Origin: Oscillospiraceae bacterium
Lineage (GTDB): Bacteria > Bacillota > Clostridia > Oscillospirales > Oscillospiraceae
DNA: 62,419 nt
Assembly (NCBI GenBank): GCA_009780435.1
Contig: WRAB01000002.1
Location: 1-62,419 of the forward strand
Direction: 5' to 3'
In this document: in pieces, positions 25,301 to 33,440 of the stretch
Layout of the letters: each line of letters opens with the position of its first letter
Position numbering within the stretch: the stretch's first letter is position 1
Made by a program: the position numbers and the translations under genes
Notes under the pieces: model-generated
The model's database searches: none
The model's input: the letters and a program-made list of their open reading frames with translations, nothing else
What the model was told of the DNA's origin: nothing

Positions 25301-27952
25301 CGATGAAACGGTATTTGTAGCGGCAATCGGATTCCCACCTATCTGTGCGTCAAACCAACCATCGAAAGTATAACCAGCCAGTGTTGGCGTGGTAACTGCA
25401 GCAAGGATGGGCGCATAGCTACTGCCGGACGTATTCCCCGGCACCACCTGCAGATCAGGCGTACCGCCCTGTGCGTCAAAGGTAAGCGTCACGGTCGGGT
25501 CTGGGATCCAGCGGGCATAGAGTGTTTGCGCCGTTGTCGCAGTGACAACTGTCGTGTCGAGCACTTGTACGCCTCCGGCGACGCCGCTTGGCGTTGTGAA
25601 CCAACCTTGGAACACGAAGCCAGTCCGCGCCGGTATATCGACTGCGGCCAAAGCGGCGGCATAGGTATTCCCCGGTGTTACTTCCTCTGTCTCATCGGTG
25701 GGTGTGCCGCCCTGCGCGTCAAAGGTAACCGTGATTGGCGGCGTAGGCGTCCAAAAGGCATAAACCGTCATGTCCATCAGGGGAACTGTGGCATACTGAT
25801 TCACACGGCTGCCACCGCCATTTGGCAACTGATACCACCCCTGGAAGGTATAGCCGGGTCGGGTCGGCGTTACAATCGAAGCGAAAACAGGCCCATAGGA
25901 GGAGAGCGGCGCCAGACCGGACACAAGCTGTGTTGCAGGCGTACCGCCTTGGGCATCAAAGGTGACGGCCACCGTCACCCCAACCCAGTGGGCATAGAGA
26001 TATTGATCCGTTGCCGCTGTTACAAGGGTAGTGGGGAGTATCTGCACGCCGCCCGTGGGTGCTGTGAACCAGCCGATGAAATCGTGGCCCATTTGTGTCG
26101 GTTGTGTGATGGCAGACAGGGCGGCGGCATAAGTGTTGCCCGATACCACCGTCTGTACTTGTCCGTCCGGCGTACCGCCCTGGGCGAGAAAGGTGACGGC
26201 AATTGGCTCAATCGGTACCCATTGAGCGTAAACAGTTATATTTCCCGTTGCATCTCCCGCCGGAATGAGGCTGGAGTTGGTAATCTGGTTTCCGCCGGAT
26301 GATGCGTCAAACCAGCCGCTAAAGGCGAGGCCGGGATAGGTCGGCGTTGTGATTGCAGCAAGCGTGGCGGCATAGGTGTTGCCGACGACTCTGCCCGGTA
26401 CGACCTGTGTTACAGGTGCACCGCCTTGGGCTAAAAAGGTGATGGTAACCGTTGGGTCTGGAACCCACCAGGCATAGAGGGTTGTTGGATTCGTTGTCCC
26501 GATTGCAACAATAGAGGTGGGAAGAATCTGCACACCGCTTGTACTCCCGTAGGGCGTGGTAAACCAACCGCGGAAGACATTGTCGGCGAGTGTCGGAACC
26601 ATGGCTTGAGACAAGGCGTTTGCATATGTGCCAGTCACTTGAACGGGCGTCACCGTCTGTGTCGTAGGCGTAGCATTGTCCTGCCAGTTAAAGATCAGAG
26701 CGATGGGTGGCGCATATTGGGCGACATAAGTAGTATTGTTACTGATCGGTGTGGTAAGCACGTCGGCACTCGTCAAAATCGTGGTGCCGCCGTCTGATGA
26801 CCAGCCGATAAAGCCGTAGTTTGCATTCGGCACCGGTACCGGCACGGAAGCTGGGACAAGAGGGCTGTTGGTGGTCGGAATGTTCTGCTGTGTCACAGTT
26901 CCCGGCGGGAATGTGCCGTTTGTACCCGGGGAGAATGTAACCGTCAGATACATGACCATAACGCCCGCCGCCCCGAAGTAGTTGATATCGAGGTTGTTGA
27001 GCGGGTTGCCGAAAACGGAGCTGGTATTTGTCGTTTGAATCTGCGTACTCGGAGGAGCTACATTGCTCGGTGGAATCCGTGCACCGCTCCCGGCGACGTT
27101 GCCTGTAAAGACCACAGCCGAGCCGATGATTAGGTTCAGATAAGAGTTGGGCGGCAAGGGATTGTTACTGGTATATTGCGCCGTGAATATGCCACCGCCA
27201 TTCGCGGTAGCGACGTTATTGCTAATTGTACCGCCGGTCATGGTTATAAAGCCGGAATTATCCACATATATCCCGCCGCCGTTATTTGCACGGTTATTGG
27301 AGAGTTCACCGCCTGACATGGTCAGGTTCGCCGCTTTCAGATAAATGCCACCGCCAAATCCGCTAGCGGAGGTCACCACATTGCCGGAGATCGTGCCGCC
27401 GGAAATGGTAGCATAGCCATTTTCAATATCTAAAGCACCACCGCCCGTGGTGGCGGTGTTGTCGCTGATTGCGCCGCCTGTCATGGTGAATGTACTGTTG
27501 TGTGTCAAAGATGCGGCACCGCCAGCCCCATTGACGTTGCAGTTTGTAATCGTGGTGCCATCTGCTACAGTAAGTGATCCGCCGGAAACGTTCACACCGC
27601 CGCCCAGGGTCGTGCCACCCGGCCCGCCCAAGGTAACATTTTCAAGGGTCAAACTTCCGGCCACACTAAAGTGCCGCTGTCCGGCAGTCGCCTGTGTAAA
27701 GGTAAATATATTTCCAGCCGTGCTGGTGAGGACAATGTTTTGACCGGGGGCGATAGTAAGCGCCCCGCCGGTAGCCGAGAAGCTGTTTTCTAACGCAATC
27801 GTCGTTATTGTTGTGCCATCCGCAGGTGCTGCCGCAATAGCTGCTGCAAGGTCACTGTAGCTTGTGGCCCCAACTGTCGCCGCAAAAGCCATCGGGGAGA
27901 GAATCCCCACAAAAAGAGCCACAATCAATAAGAAGCATACGAGCTTTTTCAT
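22340..27952 (-). CDS. Giant SLH-anchored protein with InlB-type B repeats
   Basis: 1,870 residues. A signal peptide (residues 1-25, ending AFA) is followed by a Gly/Asn-rich beta-helix-like part (about 90-310, with repeated MTGG.IS.N and GGGI motifs), then about 16 InlB B/Listeria-Bacteroides-type repeats of 70-85 residues (pattern VTFDAQGGTP, TYAAAL..I..PT..GY.F.GWF, TLYA.W), then three SLH domains (last 220 residues; ITRAEV, ITRAEV, ITRAEF) that bind cell-wall polymer. It should be a cell-surface adhesin or fibre. GGAGG lies 8 nt before ATG 27952. A block of about 0.95 kb is duplicated inside the gene. Ligand unknown. Confidence 0.9.
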   Translation of the reverse strand: MKKLVCFLLIVALFVGILSPMAFAATVGATSYSDLAAAIAAAPADGTTITTIALENSFSATGGALTIAPGQNIVLTSTAGNIFTFTQATAGQRHFSVAGSLTLENVTLGGPGGTTLGGGVNVSGGSLTVADGTTITNCNVNGAGGAASLTHNSTFTMTGGAISDNTATTGGGALDIENGYATISGGTISGNVVTSASGFGGGIYLKAANLTMSGGELSNNRANNGGGIYVDNSGFITMTGGTISNNVATANGGGIFTAQYTSNNPLPPNSYLNLIIGSAVVFTGNVAGSGARIPPSNVAPPSTQIQTTNTSSVFGNPLNNLDINYFGAAGVMVMYLTVTFSPGTNGTFPPGTVTQQNIPTTNSPLVPASVPVPVPNANYGFIGWSSDGGTTILTSADVLTTPISNNTTYVAQYAPPIALIFNWQDNATPTTQTVTPVQVTGTYANALSQAMVPTLADNVFRGWFTTPYGSTSGVQILPTSIVAIGTTNPTTLYAWWVPDPTVTITFLAQGGAPVTQVVPGRVVGNTYAATLAAITTPTYPGLAFSGWFDASSGGNQITNSSLIPAGDATGNITVYAQWVPIEPIAVTFLAQGGTPDGQVQTVVSGNTYAAALSAITQPTQMGHDFIGWFTAPTGGVQILPTTLVTAATDQYLYAHWVGVTVAVTFDAQGGTPATQLVSGLAPLSSYGPVFASIVTPTRPGYTFQGWYQLPNGGGSRVNQYATVPLMDMTVYAFWTPTPPITVTFDAQGGTPTDETEEVTPGNTYAAALAAVDIPARTGFVFQGWFTTPSGVAGGVQVLDTTVVTATTAQTLYARWIPDPTVTLTFDAQGGTPDLQVVPGNTSGSSYAPILAAVTTPTLAGYTFDGWFDAQIGGNPIAATNTVSSTDTTLYAQWTQIPAMTVTFNANGGVFNSAYFIPGAGAWIDPNDNTFAYYEPVFVAGTFLQAMSAMANPDPPPPAGSATYYFNGWWTTENDPGDTTTGAQVRPTDTVWDPGSGAGSTLYANWSIQPTVTLTFFGNSGTPMTQQIHGAVPGMELSVIINYYIQAPTRPGFTLTGWVDQNGVPVDSNTTIPDTNIYYVAQWTANPPIEITFLAQGGTPDGQVQMAVPGDTYAAVLSAIQQPTRLGYAFAGWFDASTGGTQILPTTTVTATIDQYLYAHWVSVTVTVTFDAGSGTPTPQIVPGLVPGTSFGPVLASIATPTQPAFLFNGWHDLPQGKGGSTVSQYYLIPPMDMTVYAWWTDAPTFLVTFDAAGGTPTGETASVTTGSTYAAALAAVDAPTLTGFFFQGWFTTPSGGAGGVQILDTTIVTATAPQTLYARWIADPTVTITFDGNGGTPGTQVVSGRVVGSTYAATLSAITTPTLADNAFVGWFTTQDSGTQITASSIITAGNITLYAHWISIPPVIITFDAQGGTPDGQTWQLEPGAPYGDALSQITTPARPGYVFAGWFTTQDGDTSGVQILDNTIVTATADQTLYAHWIAVGVSITFDGNSGTPTTQVISGKMPGDTFAISLASITSPTRAFYEFQGWFTAPTGGDPITDTSAVPDTDTIVYAQWAPIPVTLTFDALGAAPAEQVASAMSGDTFAVPLATVTTPTMPGNIFVGWFTQIIGGTQINPSDIVTQDTTLYAQFVPTPPIDQGPIFREDVTLTETHYAYLIGESVDRVAPTNAITRAEVASVILRIVSDETRAAFWTLENPFPDVPNNGGAWFSNAVSVINNMGIMTGFPDGTFGPNQPITRAEVVTVMTRFLSSEMQYSGTVDMFPDISTSWARDNINLAAELGWVQGCGDGNFNPNANITRAEFATMVNRMLSRTTIDIDTANMRAWIDNANTSAWFYWAMQIASNSAPGASMRNWAALQLPNAKAEDAII
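23753..26205. repeat. Internal block duplication in the SLH protein gene
   Basis: B repeats 4-7 (about 25262-26205) resemble repeats 10-13 (about 23753-24698) in the same order at a constant offset of about 1,513 nt; for example the segment near 25991 matches that near 24478, and that near 25510 matches that near 23996. The match is close at DNA level, indicating segmental duplication of four repeats. Confidence 0.75.
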
Positions 27953-28476
27953 AGTGAGTCCCTCCACCCTGCGTTATTTGCGTTACTTTTCTTGTATATA
28001 TACACATATAGCATATCAGATTTTCCAGCTATTTTGTTAAAAAAGTGAAAACAATTTAAAATACATCCAGAAAAAGGTGCGTGTTTTCGGCAACAGGGAT
28101 TTTGCGCTCTCTTGTTGGGGAACCCTCTGTTAGTTCAGCTTCCCATTATAAATTATAAAAATGCGCTTCCTCTTCAAAATTCTCCTATATTCACTCCGAG
28201 AAACGACAGCTTCTGTCCCATGTATATGATGTTCTGTTACATATAAGAAAAAGACCAAAAGAAAGTGCAAGCTACGGGGATATAGGCCCAATTCTTACGT
28301 TTCTGCGAAATAGAAAAATCCGCTCACCCGTTTAGCGTTTAGCCCACTCTCGCTGTACCAGTTTAGCACATTTCCGCTAACGCTTAAACTGGCACAATGA
28401 TCGGGGGCGGGGGCACGCCCCAAATTGACATCAGCAAACCGAACCGAAAGAATCTTTTTTTTGCAAGATAAAAATA
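27953..28476. other. Gene-free stretch between SLH gene and catabolic cluster
   Basis: About 520 nt, AT-rich, without a credible coding frame on either strand. It holds the upstream region of the minus-strand SLH gene, for which I see no clear promoter, and the GTTTAGC repeat cluster at 28330-28392. Nothing else is recognised. Confidence 0.5.
28330..28392. repeat. GTTTAGC repeat cluster with inverted copy
   Basis: Two adjacent GTTTAGC units (28330-28343), a third in CCAGTTTAGC (28358-28367), and an imperfect inverted copy GCTTAAACTGG (28382-28392) that can pair with the third to make a 10-bp stem with one bulge. Outside any gene, about 85 nt upstream of the cluster promoter. Function unknown. 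Confidence 0.5.
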
Positions 28477-28505
28477 TTGACACAGGACTAATAATATATT
28501 ATAAT
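28477..28505 (+). promoter_or_regulatory. Promoter of the catabolic cluster
   Basis: Perfect TTGACA (28477-28482) and TATAAT (28500-28505) with a 17-bp spacer, 76 nt before ridA. Such a strong promoter in front of a catabolic cluster implies repression. Confidence 0.95.
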
Positions 28506-28515
28506 GCGACAAAAC

Positions 28516-28550
28516 GTTCGCATTAGCGAGCGCGATACGCAAATGCGAAC
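28516..28550. promoter_or_regulatory. Candidate operator: GTTCGCATT-N17-AATGCGAAC
   Basis: A perfect 9-bp inverted repeat with 17-bp centre just downstream of the -10 box, over and after the expected transcription start. The centre-to-centre distance of the arms (26 bp) is about two and a half helical turns. It is suited to a roadblock repressor; the IclR regulator at 37130 is the obvious candidate, by inference. Confidence 0.75.
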
Positions 28551-28581
28551 ATATGTGAAAAATGTGAAAGGAGCACAATTC

Positions 28582-28968
28582 ATGCCTAAAAAGGAAAAAA
28601 TCGTTACTGAGTTAGTGCCATGGCCATCAGATATCGTTTCACCAGGTGTTAAATGTGGCAATATAGTTACAGTGTCAGGACAGGTGGGTGGCGCAATTGG
28701 CGGCGCTTATCCCAATGATGTAAAAGCGCAAGTCAAGCTTGCGATAGAAAAAGTTAAAGCAATCCTCGAGGCTGGTGGAGCAAGTCTCGATTCTGTTGTT
28801 ATGTGCCAGAACTACCTAAAGCATAATGATGACTTCTCGGCTATGAATGAAGTTTATACTGAGTATTTCGGCAAAATGAAGGTACCACCTTCACGTACAA
28901 CTGTAACTGTCGATTTCTCAGATCCACAAATATTGTTTGAGATTAATGTAATGGCCATCATTGATTAG
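28582..28968 (+). CDS. RidA family (reactive imine deaminase) protein
   Basis: 128 residues with the chorismate-mutase-like trimer fold of RidA/YjgF: VKCGNIVTVSGQVGG, then VKLAIEKVKAILEAGGASLDSVV, and KVPPSRTTVTVD, where the Arg is the substrate-binding residue of the Rid family. These enzymes hydrolyse reactive enamines or imines, or have been recruited to specific catabolic steps. ATG 28582 has AAAGGAG 8 nt upstream. First gene of the cluster, so it may serve the pathway rather than general cleanup. Confidence 0.9.
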   Translation: MPKKEKIVTELVPWPSDIVSPGVKCGNIVTVSGQVGGAIGGAYPNDVKAQVKLAIEKVKAILEAGGASLDSVVMCQNYLKHNDDFSAMNEVYTEYFGKMKVPPSRTTVTVDFSDPQILFEINVMAIID

Positions 28969-29026
28969 CTGCAGATCGGTATCTATTAACGTGGGTAGAT
29001 AAGCACATTTTCAAGGAGGGTATCCA

Positions 29027-29704
29027 TTGAACGTTTATGTTATTGGTGCAGATACTGGTGTCGGCGAGGCAGTTGCACAGTTATGTATAGATAAAAAACA
29101 CAATGTTGGAGTTGGCTTATACGACTACTGTAGTGCAAGTTATAACAGATGGAAACAGTATGATAATGCATTTGTATTGAACACAGATGTATGTGACGAG
29201 TCGGGATTAAGAGCGGCTGCACATACACTTTTCCACCGGTTTGGTTCCGCTGACATAGTTATCAATACTGCGGGGCTGCTCACGGTTGGAGATCGGACGA
29301 AGAACATTGTTGAAAATGATTGTTCTGAGTTGTTACGTATGATGGAAGTCAATGCTTATGGTGTTTTGACTGTTTTCAAGGCGTTTTACCCACATATGCG
29401 TAGAGGTGCTCTATATGCTGCAGTAACAGCAGGTGGGGGCACCTTTTTGATGGAAGAGCCACTTTTTCCGGCGTATGTTGTTTCAAAAACAGCAGCAAAC
29501 AAAATAGTTCAAACGATAAAGAACACTGTTCAAGATGTACGAGTGTGTGCGATTCATCCTGGTAAGGTAAATACGCCTATGGGCAGAACAACTGCCGAAA
29601 TTGAACCAGAAGAGTCTGCCGCCGGTATTTATCAAGTCATATCCAGCAATGGAGAACTTCCATTCTGGTTTTTAAATTATGACGGATCACCTTTGCCTAT
29701 TTAG
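29027..29704 (+). CDS. SDR family oxidoreductase (first)
   Basis: 225 residues. A short-chain dehydrogenase: the cofactor loop reads VIGADTGVGEA, NTAG follows strand 4, and the catalytic pair is Y-V-V-S-K in the segment FPAYVVSKTAANK. After it comes HPGKVNTPMG. TTG start with AAGGAGGG 6 nt upstream. Shorter than typical SDRs (about 250). It probably oxidises or reduces a carbinol of the substrate imported by the neighbouring transporter; the substrate is unknown. Confidence 0.85.
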   Translation: MNVYVIGADTGVGEAVAQLCIDKKHNVGVGLYDYCSASYNRWKQYDNAFVLNTDVCDESGLRAAAHTLFHRFGSADIVINTAGLLTVGDRTKNIVENDCSELLRMMEVNAYGVLTVFKAFYPHMRRGALYAAVTAGGGTFLMEEPLFPAYVVSKTAANKIVQTIKNTVQDVRVCAIHPGKVNTPMGRTTAEIEPEESAAGIYQVISSNGELPFWFLNYDGSPLPI

Positions 29705-29761
29705 GGAGTGCACACCTGATGAGGCATAACTAATCGTACGATTATCGAAAGGAGTGGTTTT

Positions 29762-30184
29762 ATGAAGGAATCCGATTTCACGATTGCTACCCGGGAAGAT
29801 TGGCTGAACTATATCACACGTCCCGATGAGGACGTGCCTCAAACAGAACTCGTTCCGGGGTCAGTGTCCTATCTGGTTGCCTCAGAAAGGATGACAATTA
29901 GTTTTATTCATATGAAGGCCGGAACGGTATTTGATTTGCACTCGCATGATCAAGAGCAAGTTATGATAGTTGTTGAAGGCTACTGTGACGAAGTAATCGG
30001 AGATAAAATATTCCGAGTGGAAAAAGGCGATGTCATACGGTTGCCTGCTAATGTGAAGCATGGTGCATTTCTACGTGATGTGGATTGCAAAGCGATCGAT
30101 ATCTTTGTCCCTCGAAGAGAGGACTTTCACGGGAAGTTCCGTACGCAAAACCCGGAAGCTATATTACCATTTGATTTCAAATAA
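29762..30184 (+). CDS. Cupin domain protein
   Basis: 140 residues with a single cupin barrel. The first motif is DLHSHDQEQVMIVVEG (His, His, Glu as metal ligands); the second holds GDVIRLPANVKHGAF with the last His. Small cupins in sugar clusters are often isomerases or ligand-binding proteins; which applies here is open. AAAGGAG precedes the ATG. Lies between the first SDR and the transporter genes on the same transcript. Confidence 0.85.
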   Translation: MKESDFTIATREDWLNYITRPDEDVPQTELVPGSVSYLVASERMTISFIHMKAGTVFDLHSHDQEQVMIVVEGYCDEVIGDKIFRVEKGDVIRLPANVKHGAFLRDVDCKAIDIFVPRREDFHGKFRTQNPEAILPFDFK

Positions 30185-30207
30185 TAATTTAACAGGAGGA
30201 AAGAAAG

Positions 30208-31542
30208 ATGAACAAAAGAGTTTTGGTGTGTTTACTGATGTTGTTGGTTATGCTTACTATTGCAGGAGCATGCGCGGCTCCTGCGGCGCCTGCTCCTGTA
30301 ACCCCCGAATCTCCCGCAGCGCAAGAACCACCGGATCTGGATCCTGTAGATGTGACTGGGACACGTGAGCGCGTGACCATATGGATGGCGCCTGACGATG
30401 GTCGATTCACAATTGATTCAGGGTTGCCGCAGCGATTTAATGAGTTGCATCCACAATGGGAAGTTGAGATTGTTACAATGCCTTGGGATACAATGCATAA
30501 CAGTCTTATGATGGGCTTTGCTGGGGGAGAGTTGCCTGCTTTATCACAAGCTGCATTCCATTGGCTTGGCACGTTCAAACCACTTGGCACACTACGTGCA
30601 ATGGATGAGTACAAAGCGAATAACAACTTTACAGACGATATGTTCCTTCCGTATTCTTGGGAACACTACCGTGGTGTAAGCGGCTCACTATACGCTGCAC
30701 CCTTTGCGTGGGGGCCACGAGCACTGTTTTATCGTACTGACATACTGCAGGAGGCTGGGTTCGACGGTCCACCCGAAACCTGGGACGAGATGTTTGAGTG
30801 GGGCGCAGCCATCGGCAATGGCGTTGATCGCTTTGCGCTGGCGCCGCTAGACGCATGGCTTGATTTTCACTTCTACTCAACGTTGCTCTACGGTCATGGG
30901 GGATTGATCGTGGACGAAACTGGCACTAGCGCACTCCTTGAAACGCCGGAAGCATTACAGGCATTGGAAGTATATGCTCGCCTCTACGAAGAAAATGTCA
31001 TTCCCAGAGATCCGGCTCACAGAGTTGACGCACTTCAAGGCTTCATCGAAGGGTACTATGCAATGGTTCATACCGGCACTTGGTGGTTTGGTCTATTAGG
31101 CACACAAGCTCCTGAGTTAGACGGCGTTTGGAATGTTGCATTATTGCCTGAGGGTACAACTACAACAACCTTTGGTCATTGTAATCCATGGATTATTCCA
31201 GTAAATCCACAAAACCCGGATGGTGTAAATAGCGAAGCCGCCGAGGCATGGCTTACGTTCCTTTTCGATGTCGAAAATGCAATACAACTATCACGCTACT
31301 TTGGTCAGCTTCCTCCAATGATTGCCGCATATGAGCACCCCTTCCTCAGGGACAATCCCCACGTTATGGTGTTTTATGAAGCATTAACACGCGGCGTTAA
31401 CTCCTTACGCAATGTAAACAACGCCGAGGCTGCAAGCGAAGTGGTTTGGAACATGCTGGCAGATGTCAGAGATGGGGTGTCAACTCCGCAAGCTGCCTTA
31501 GAAAGTGCGAACGCTCAAATCAACAACTTAATTAGACAGTAA
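30208..31542 (+). CDS. Sugar ABC transporter substrate-binding lipoprotein
   Basis: 444 residues. A family 1 extracellular solute-binding protein. The signal peptide ends with TIAGAC, so Cys22 is lipidated; a Pro/Ala/Glu linker follows. The mature part has the family 1 layout, with VTIWMAPDDGRF near the start, FNELHPQWEVEIVTMPWD, YAAPFAWGPRALFYRTDI and GYYAMVHTGTWW. It should deliver a carbohydrate to the two permeases encoded next. GAGGAAAG precedes the ATG. Confidence 0.92.
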   Translation: MNKRVLVCLLMLLVMLTIAGACAAPAAPAPVTPESPAAQEPPDLDPVDVTGTRERVTIWMAPDDGRFTIDSGLPQRFNELHPQWEVEIVTMPWDTMHNSLMMGFAGGELPALSQAAFHWLGTFKPLGTLRAMDEYKANNNFTDDMFLPYSWEHYRGVSGSLYAAPFAWGPRALFYRTDILQEAGFDGPPETWDEMFEWGAAIGNGVDRFALAPLDAWLDFHFYSTLLYGHGGLIVDETGTSALLETPEALQALEVYARLYEENVIPRDPAHRVDALQGFIEGYYAMVHTGTWWFGLLGTQAPELDGVWNVALLPEGTTTTTFGHCNPWIIPVNPQNPDGVNSEAAEAWLTFLFDVENAIQLSRYFGQLPPMIAAYEHPFLRDNPHVMVFYEALTRGVNSLRNVNNAEAASEVVWNMLADVRDGVSTPQAALESANAQINNLIRQ

Positions 31543-31629
31543 CGAGATATTAGAGATATTAAATGTACGCGTGAATGAATGCGACAAAGCTCTCGGCCGA
31601 ATCTAATTCAATGAGTAAGCCGGATGACG

Positions 31630-31665
31630 GAAGTTGGAGACGAAACGAAGCATGTTTCCAACTTC
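31630..31665 (+). promoter_or_regulatory. Stem-loop between binding protein and permease genes
   Basis: GAAGTTGGAGAC (31630-31641) and GTTTCCAACTTC (31654-31665) form a 12-bp stem with one G-U pair and a 12-nt loop, in a 147-nt gap inside an operon. Such stems between binding-protein and permease genes usually make the binding protein more abundant than the permeases, by protecting the upstream RNA or reducing readthrough; this role is inferred. Confidence 0.65.
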
Positions 31666-31689
31666 TTGATTCCGGAAGGGAGATCTCTC

Positions 31690-32580
31690 ATGGAGCAAAA
31701 AGCAAAGGCATTGGTTGGTGGAATCAAAAAAAATTATTTTATTGCGGTAACATTGTTCCCTGCAATATTAGTCTTGGGCGGATTTGTTTATTGGCCGGCA
31801 ATTCATTCGTTTTACCTTAGTCTGTTCAGAACAAGGCTGTTTACAGCTGTTGAGTTTATAGGGTTTCAACACTATGTCAGCGTCCTTACCGACCCGATAT
31901 TCTGGATAGGTGTCCGAAACACGGTCTACTATGCTTTTTTTGCAATCATTGGAGGCTTGGTAATTGGACTAATGATGGCGATGATCCTGCATGGAAGCAT
32001 GCGATTTAAGGGGTTTTTCCGAACCGTGTTTTTTGCACCTTACATTATTCCGATGGCGGCATATACACTGCTCTGGTGGTGGATATTCGATCCGCGTTAT
32101 GGCTTAGTGAACATCATGCTTGCGTGGATTGGAATTGATCCGATTCCTTGGCTCACATCGAGGGAATGGGTGTTGCATGCGTTTATCTTGATGACCATTT
32201 GGAAACGGGCTGGGTTTCACATGGTTTTGTTTTCTTCCGGTCTCTCAACAATTCCAGGCGAACTGTACGAGGCAAGCCTTGTGGATGGGGCAAACACAGT
32301 CCGACGGTTCTTCCATATAACCTTACCTATGCTCCGCCCAGTAACGTTGTTTTCGGTGATAATGGCGTTTTTGCATACATTTCAGTTATTTACTGAACCA
32401 TATGTTATTACCCGGGGTGGGCCGGGACATGCATCCACCACCATTGTTTACCAGATATATAATGAAAGTTTCCAAAGAATGAATATTGGAAGAGCATCAG
32501 CCATGGCGACCATTTTGTTTATCATGATATTGTTATTCACGTGGTTGATTATGCGTAAGTTCGATCTGAAGGAGTTGTAG
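31690..32580 (+). CDS. Sugar ABC transporter permease (MalF type)
   Basis: 296 residues, six membrane helices. The cytoplasmic EAA loop reads EASLVDGANTVRRFFHITLPML and should contact the ATPase. Family: binding-protein-dependent transport inner membrane component, CUT1 type. ATG 31690 follows GGAAGGGAG by 7 nt. The next permease gene starts 3 nt after its stop. Confidence 0.93.
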   Translation: MEQKAKALVGGIKKNYFIAVTLFPAILVLGGFVYWPAIHSFYLSLFRTRLFTAVEFIGFQHYVSVLTDPIFWIGVRNTVYYAFFAIIGGLVIGLMMAMILHGSMRFKGFFRTVFFAPYIIPMAAYTLLWWWIFDPRYGLVNIMLAWIGIDPIPWLTSREWVLHAFILMTIWKRAGFHMVLFSSGLSTIPGELYEASLVDGANTVRRFFHITLPMLRPVTLFSVIMAFLHTFQLFTEPYVITRGGPGHASTTIVYQIYNESFQRMNIGRASAMATILFIMILLFTWLIMRKFDLKEL

Positions 32581-32582
32581 AC

Positions 32583-33425
32583 ATGAATACATTATCTGCA
32601 AACCGGGCAACTCGGTTCATTGGACAGTTTGTCAAGTATTTTATCATGATCTTCTTCGCCTTCACATTTATCATGCCGGTATTTTGGCTGCTTAGAACGG
32701 CATTTATGCCCGGCCCGCAGATGATGGCATTTCCAACAGTTTGGTTCCCGGATCCGATTACGATTGCATCATTTGAAAGGGCATTTACACTTTTACCCGT
32801 TGGTCGGTTTTTCCTCAACTCTGTTATCATAGCTGCCATTGTCGTTGGCTCAAATGTGATATTCTGTTCGCTGGCGGCATATTCGCTGGCGCGGAAACAA
32901 TTCCGGGGCTCAAATCTGATCTTCACTTTGGTGTTGGCGTCAATGATGATTCCTGTTCACGTACGCATAACGTCAATGTATATGATGAGCTTGCAGTTGA
33001 ACTTGCAAGATACCCACTTAGGAGTGGCATTACCTATTGCTGTAACAGGGTTTGGAATCTTTCTAATGCGGCAATTTTTTATTACACTACCTAAAGATGT
33101 GGAAGATGCTGCGGCGATAGACGGGTGCAGCGATTGGGGTATATTGTTTCGAATAGTCATCCCCATGTCACGCCCGGCAATAACGAGCCTGGCCATATTT
33201 GCATTTGTGTGGTCGTTTGAAGATTTTCTTTGGCCACTAATCATTACATCAAGTATGGATATGCGACCCATTCAAATTGGCATCGTGATGTTCCAAGGAC
33301 TTGAAATCGAATGGGGCCCGGTGATGGCGGCTGCGACATTGACCATTATTCCCATGCTAATTTTCTATATTTGTCTGCAAAAGTATTTTGTAAAGGGAAT
33401 GACTAGCGGCGCGGTAAAAGGATGA
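32583..33425 (+). CDS. Sugar ABC transporter permease (MalG type)
   Basis: 280 residues, six membrane helices. EAA loop: DAAAIDGCSDWGILFRIVIPMSRP. Pairs with the MalF-type permease just upstream. No ATP-binding gene follows, so the complex presumably uses a shared MsmK/UgpC-type ATPase encoded elsewhere, a common arrangement for CUT1 transporters in Firmicutes. Confidence 0.93.
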   Translation: MNTLSANRATRFIGQFVKYFIMIFFAFTFIMPVFWLLRTAFMPGPQMMAFPTVWFPDPITIASFERAFTLLPVGRFFLNSVIIAAIVVGSNVIFCSLAAYSLARKQFRGSNLIFTLVLASMMIPVHVRITSMYMMSLQLNLQDTHLGVALPIAVTGFGIFLMRQFFITLPKDVEDAAAIDGCSDWGILFRIVIPMSRPAITSLAIFAFVWSFEDFLWPLIITSSMDMRPIQIGIVMFQGLEIEWGPVMAAATLTIIPMLIFYICLQKYFVKGMTSGAVKG

Positions 33426-33440
33426 CGTGGAGGTTAAGGG

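Noticed and set aside
24011-26302. Long plus-strand frames inside the B-repeat gene
   Set aside because: They recur with the same period as the B repeats, which shows that they are antisense shadows of repetitive coding DNA.
28295-28483. 62-codon minus-strand frame in the gene-free stretch
   Set aside because: Covers the GTTTAGC repeat cluster, has no ribosome binding site and no protein-like features.
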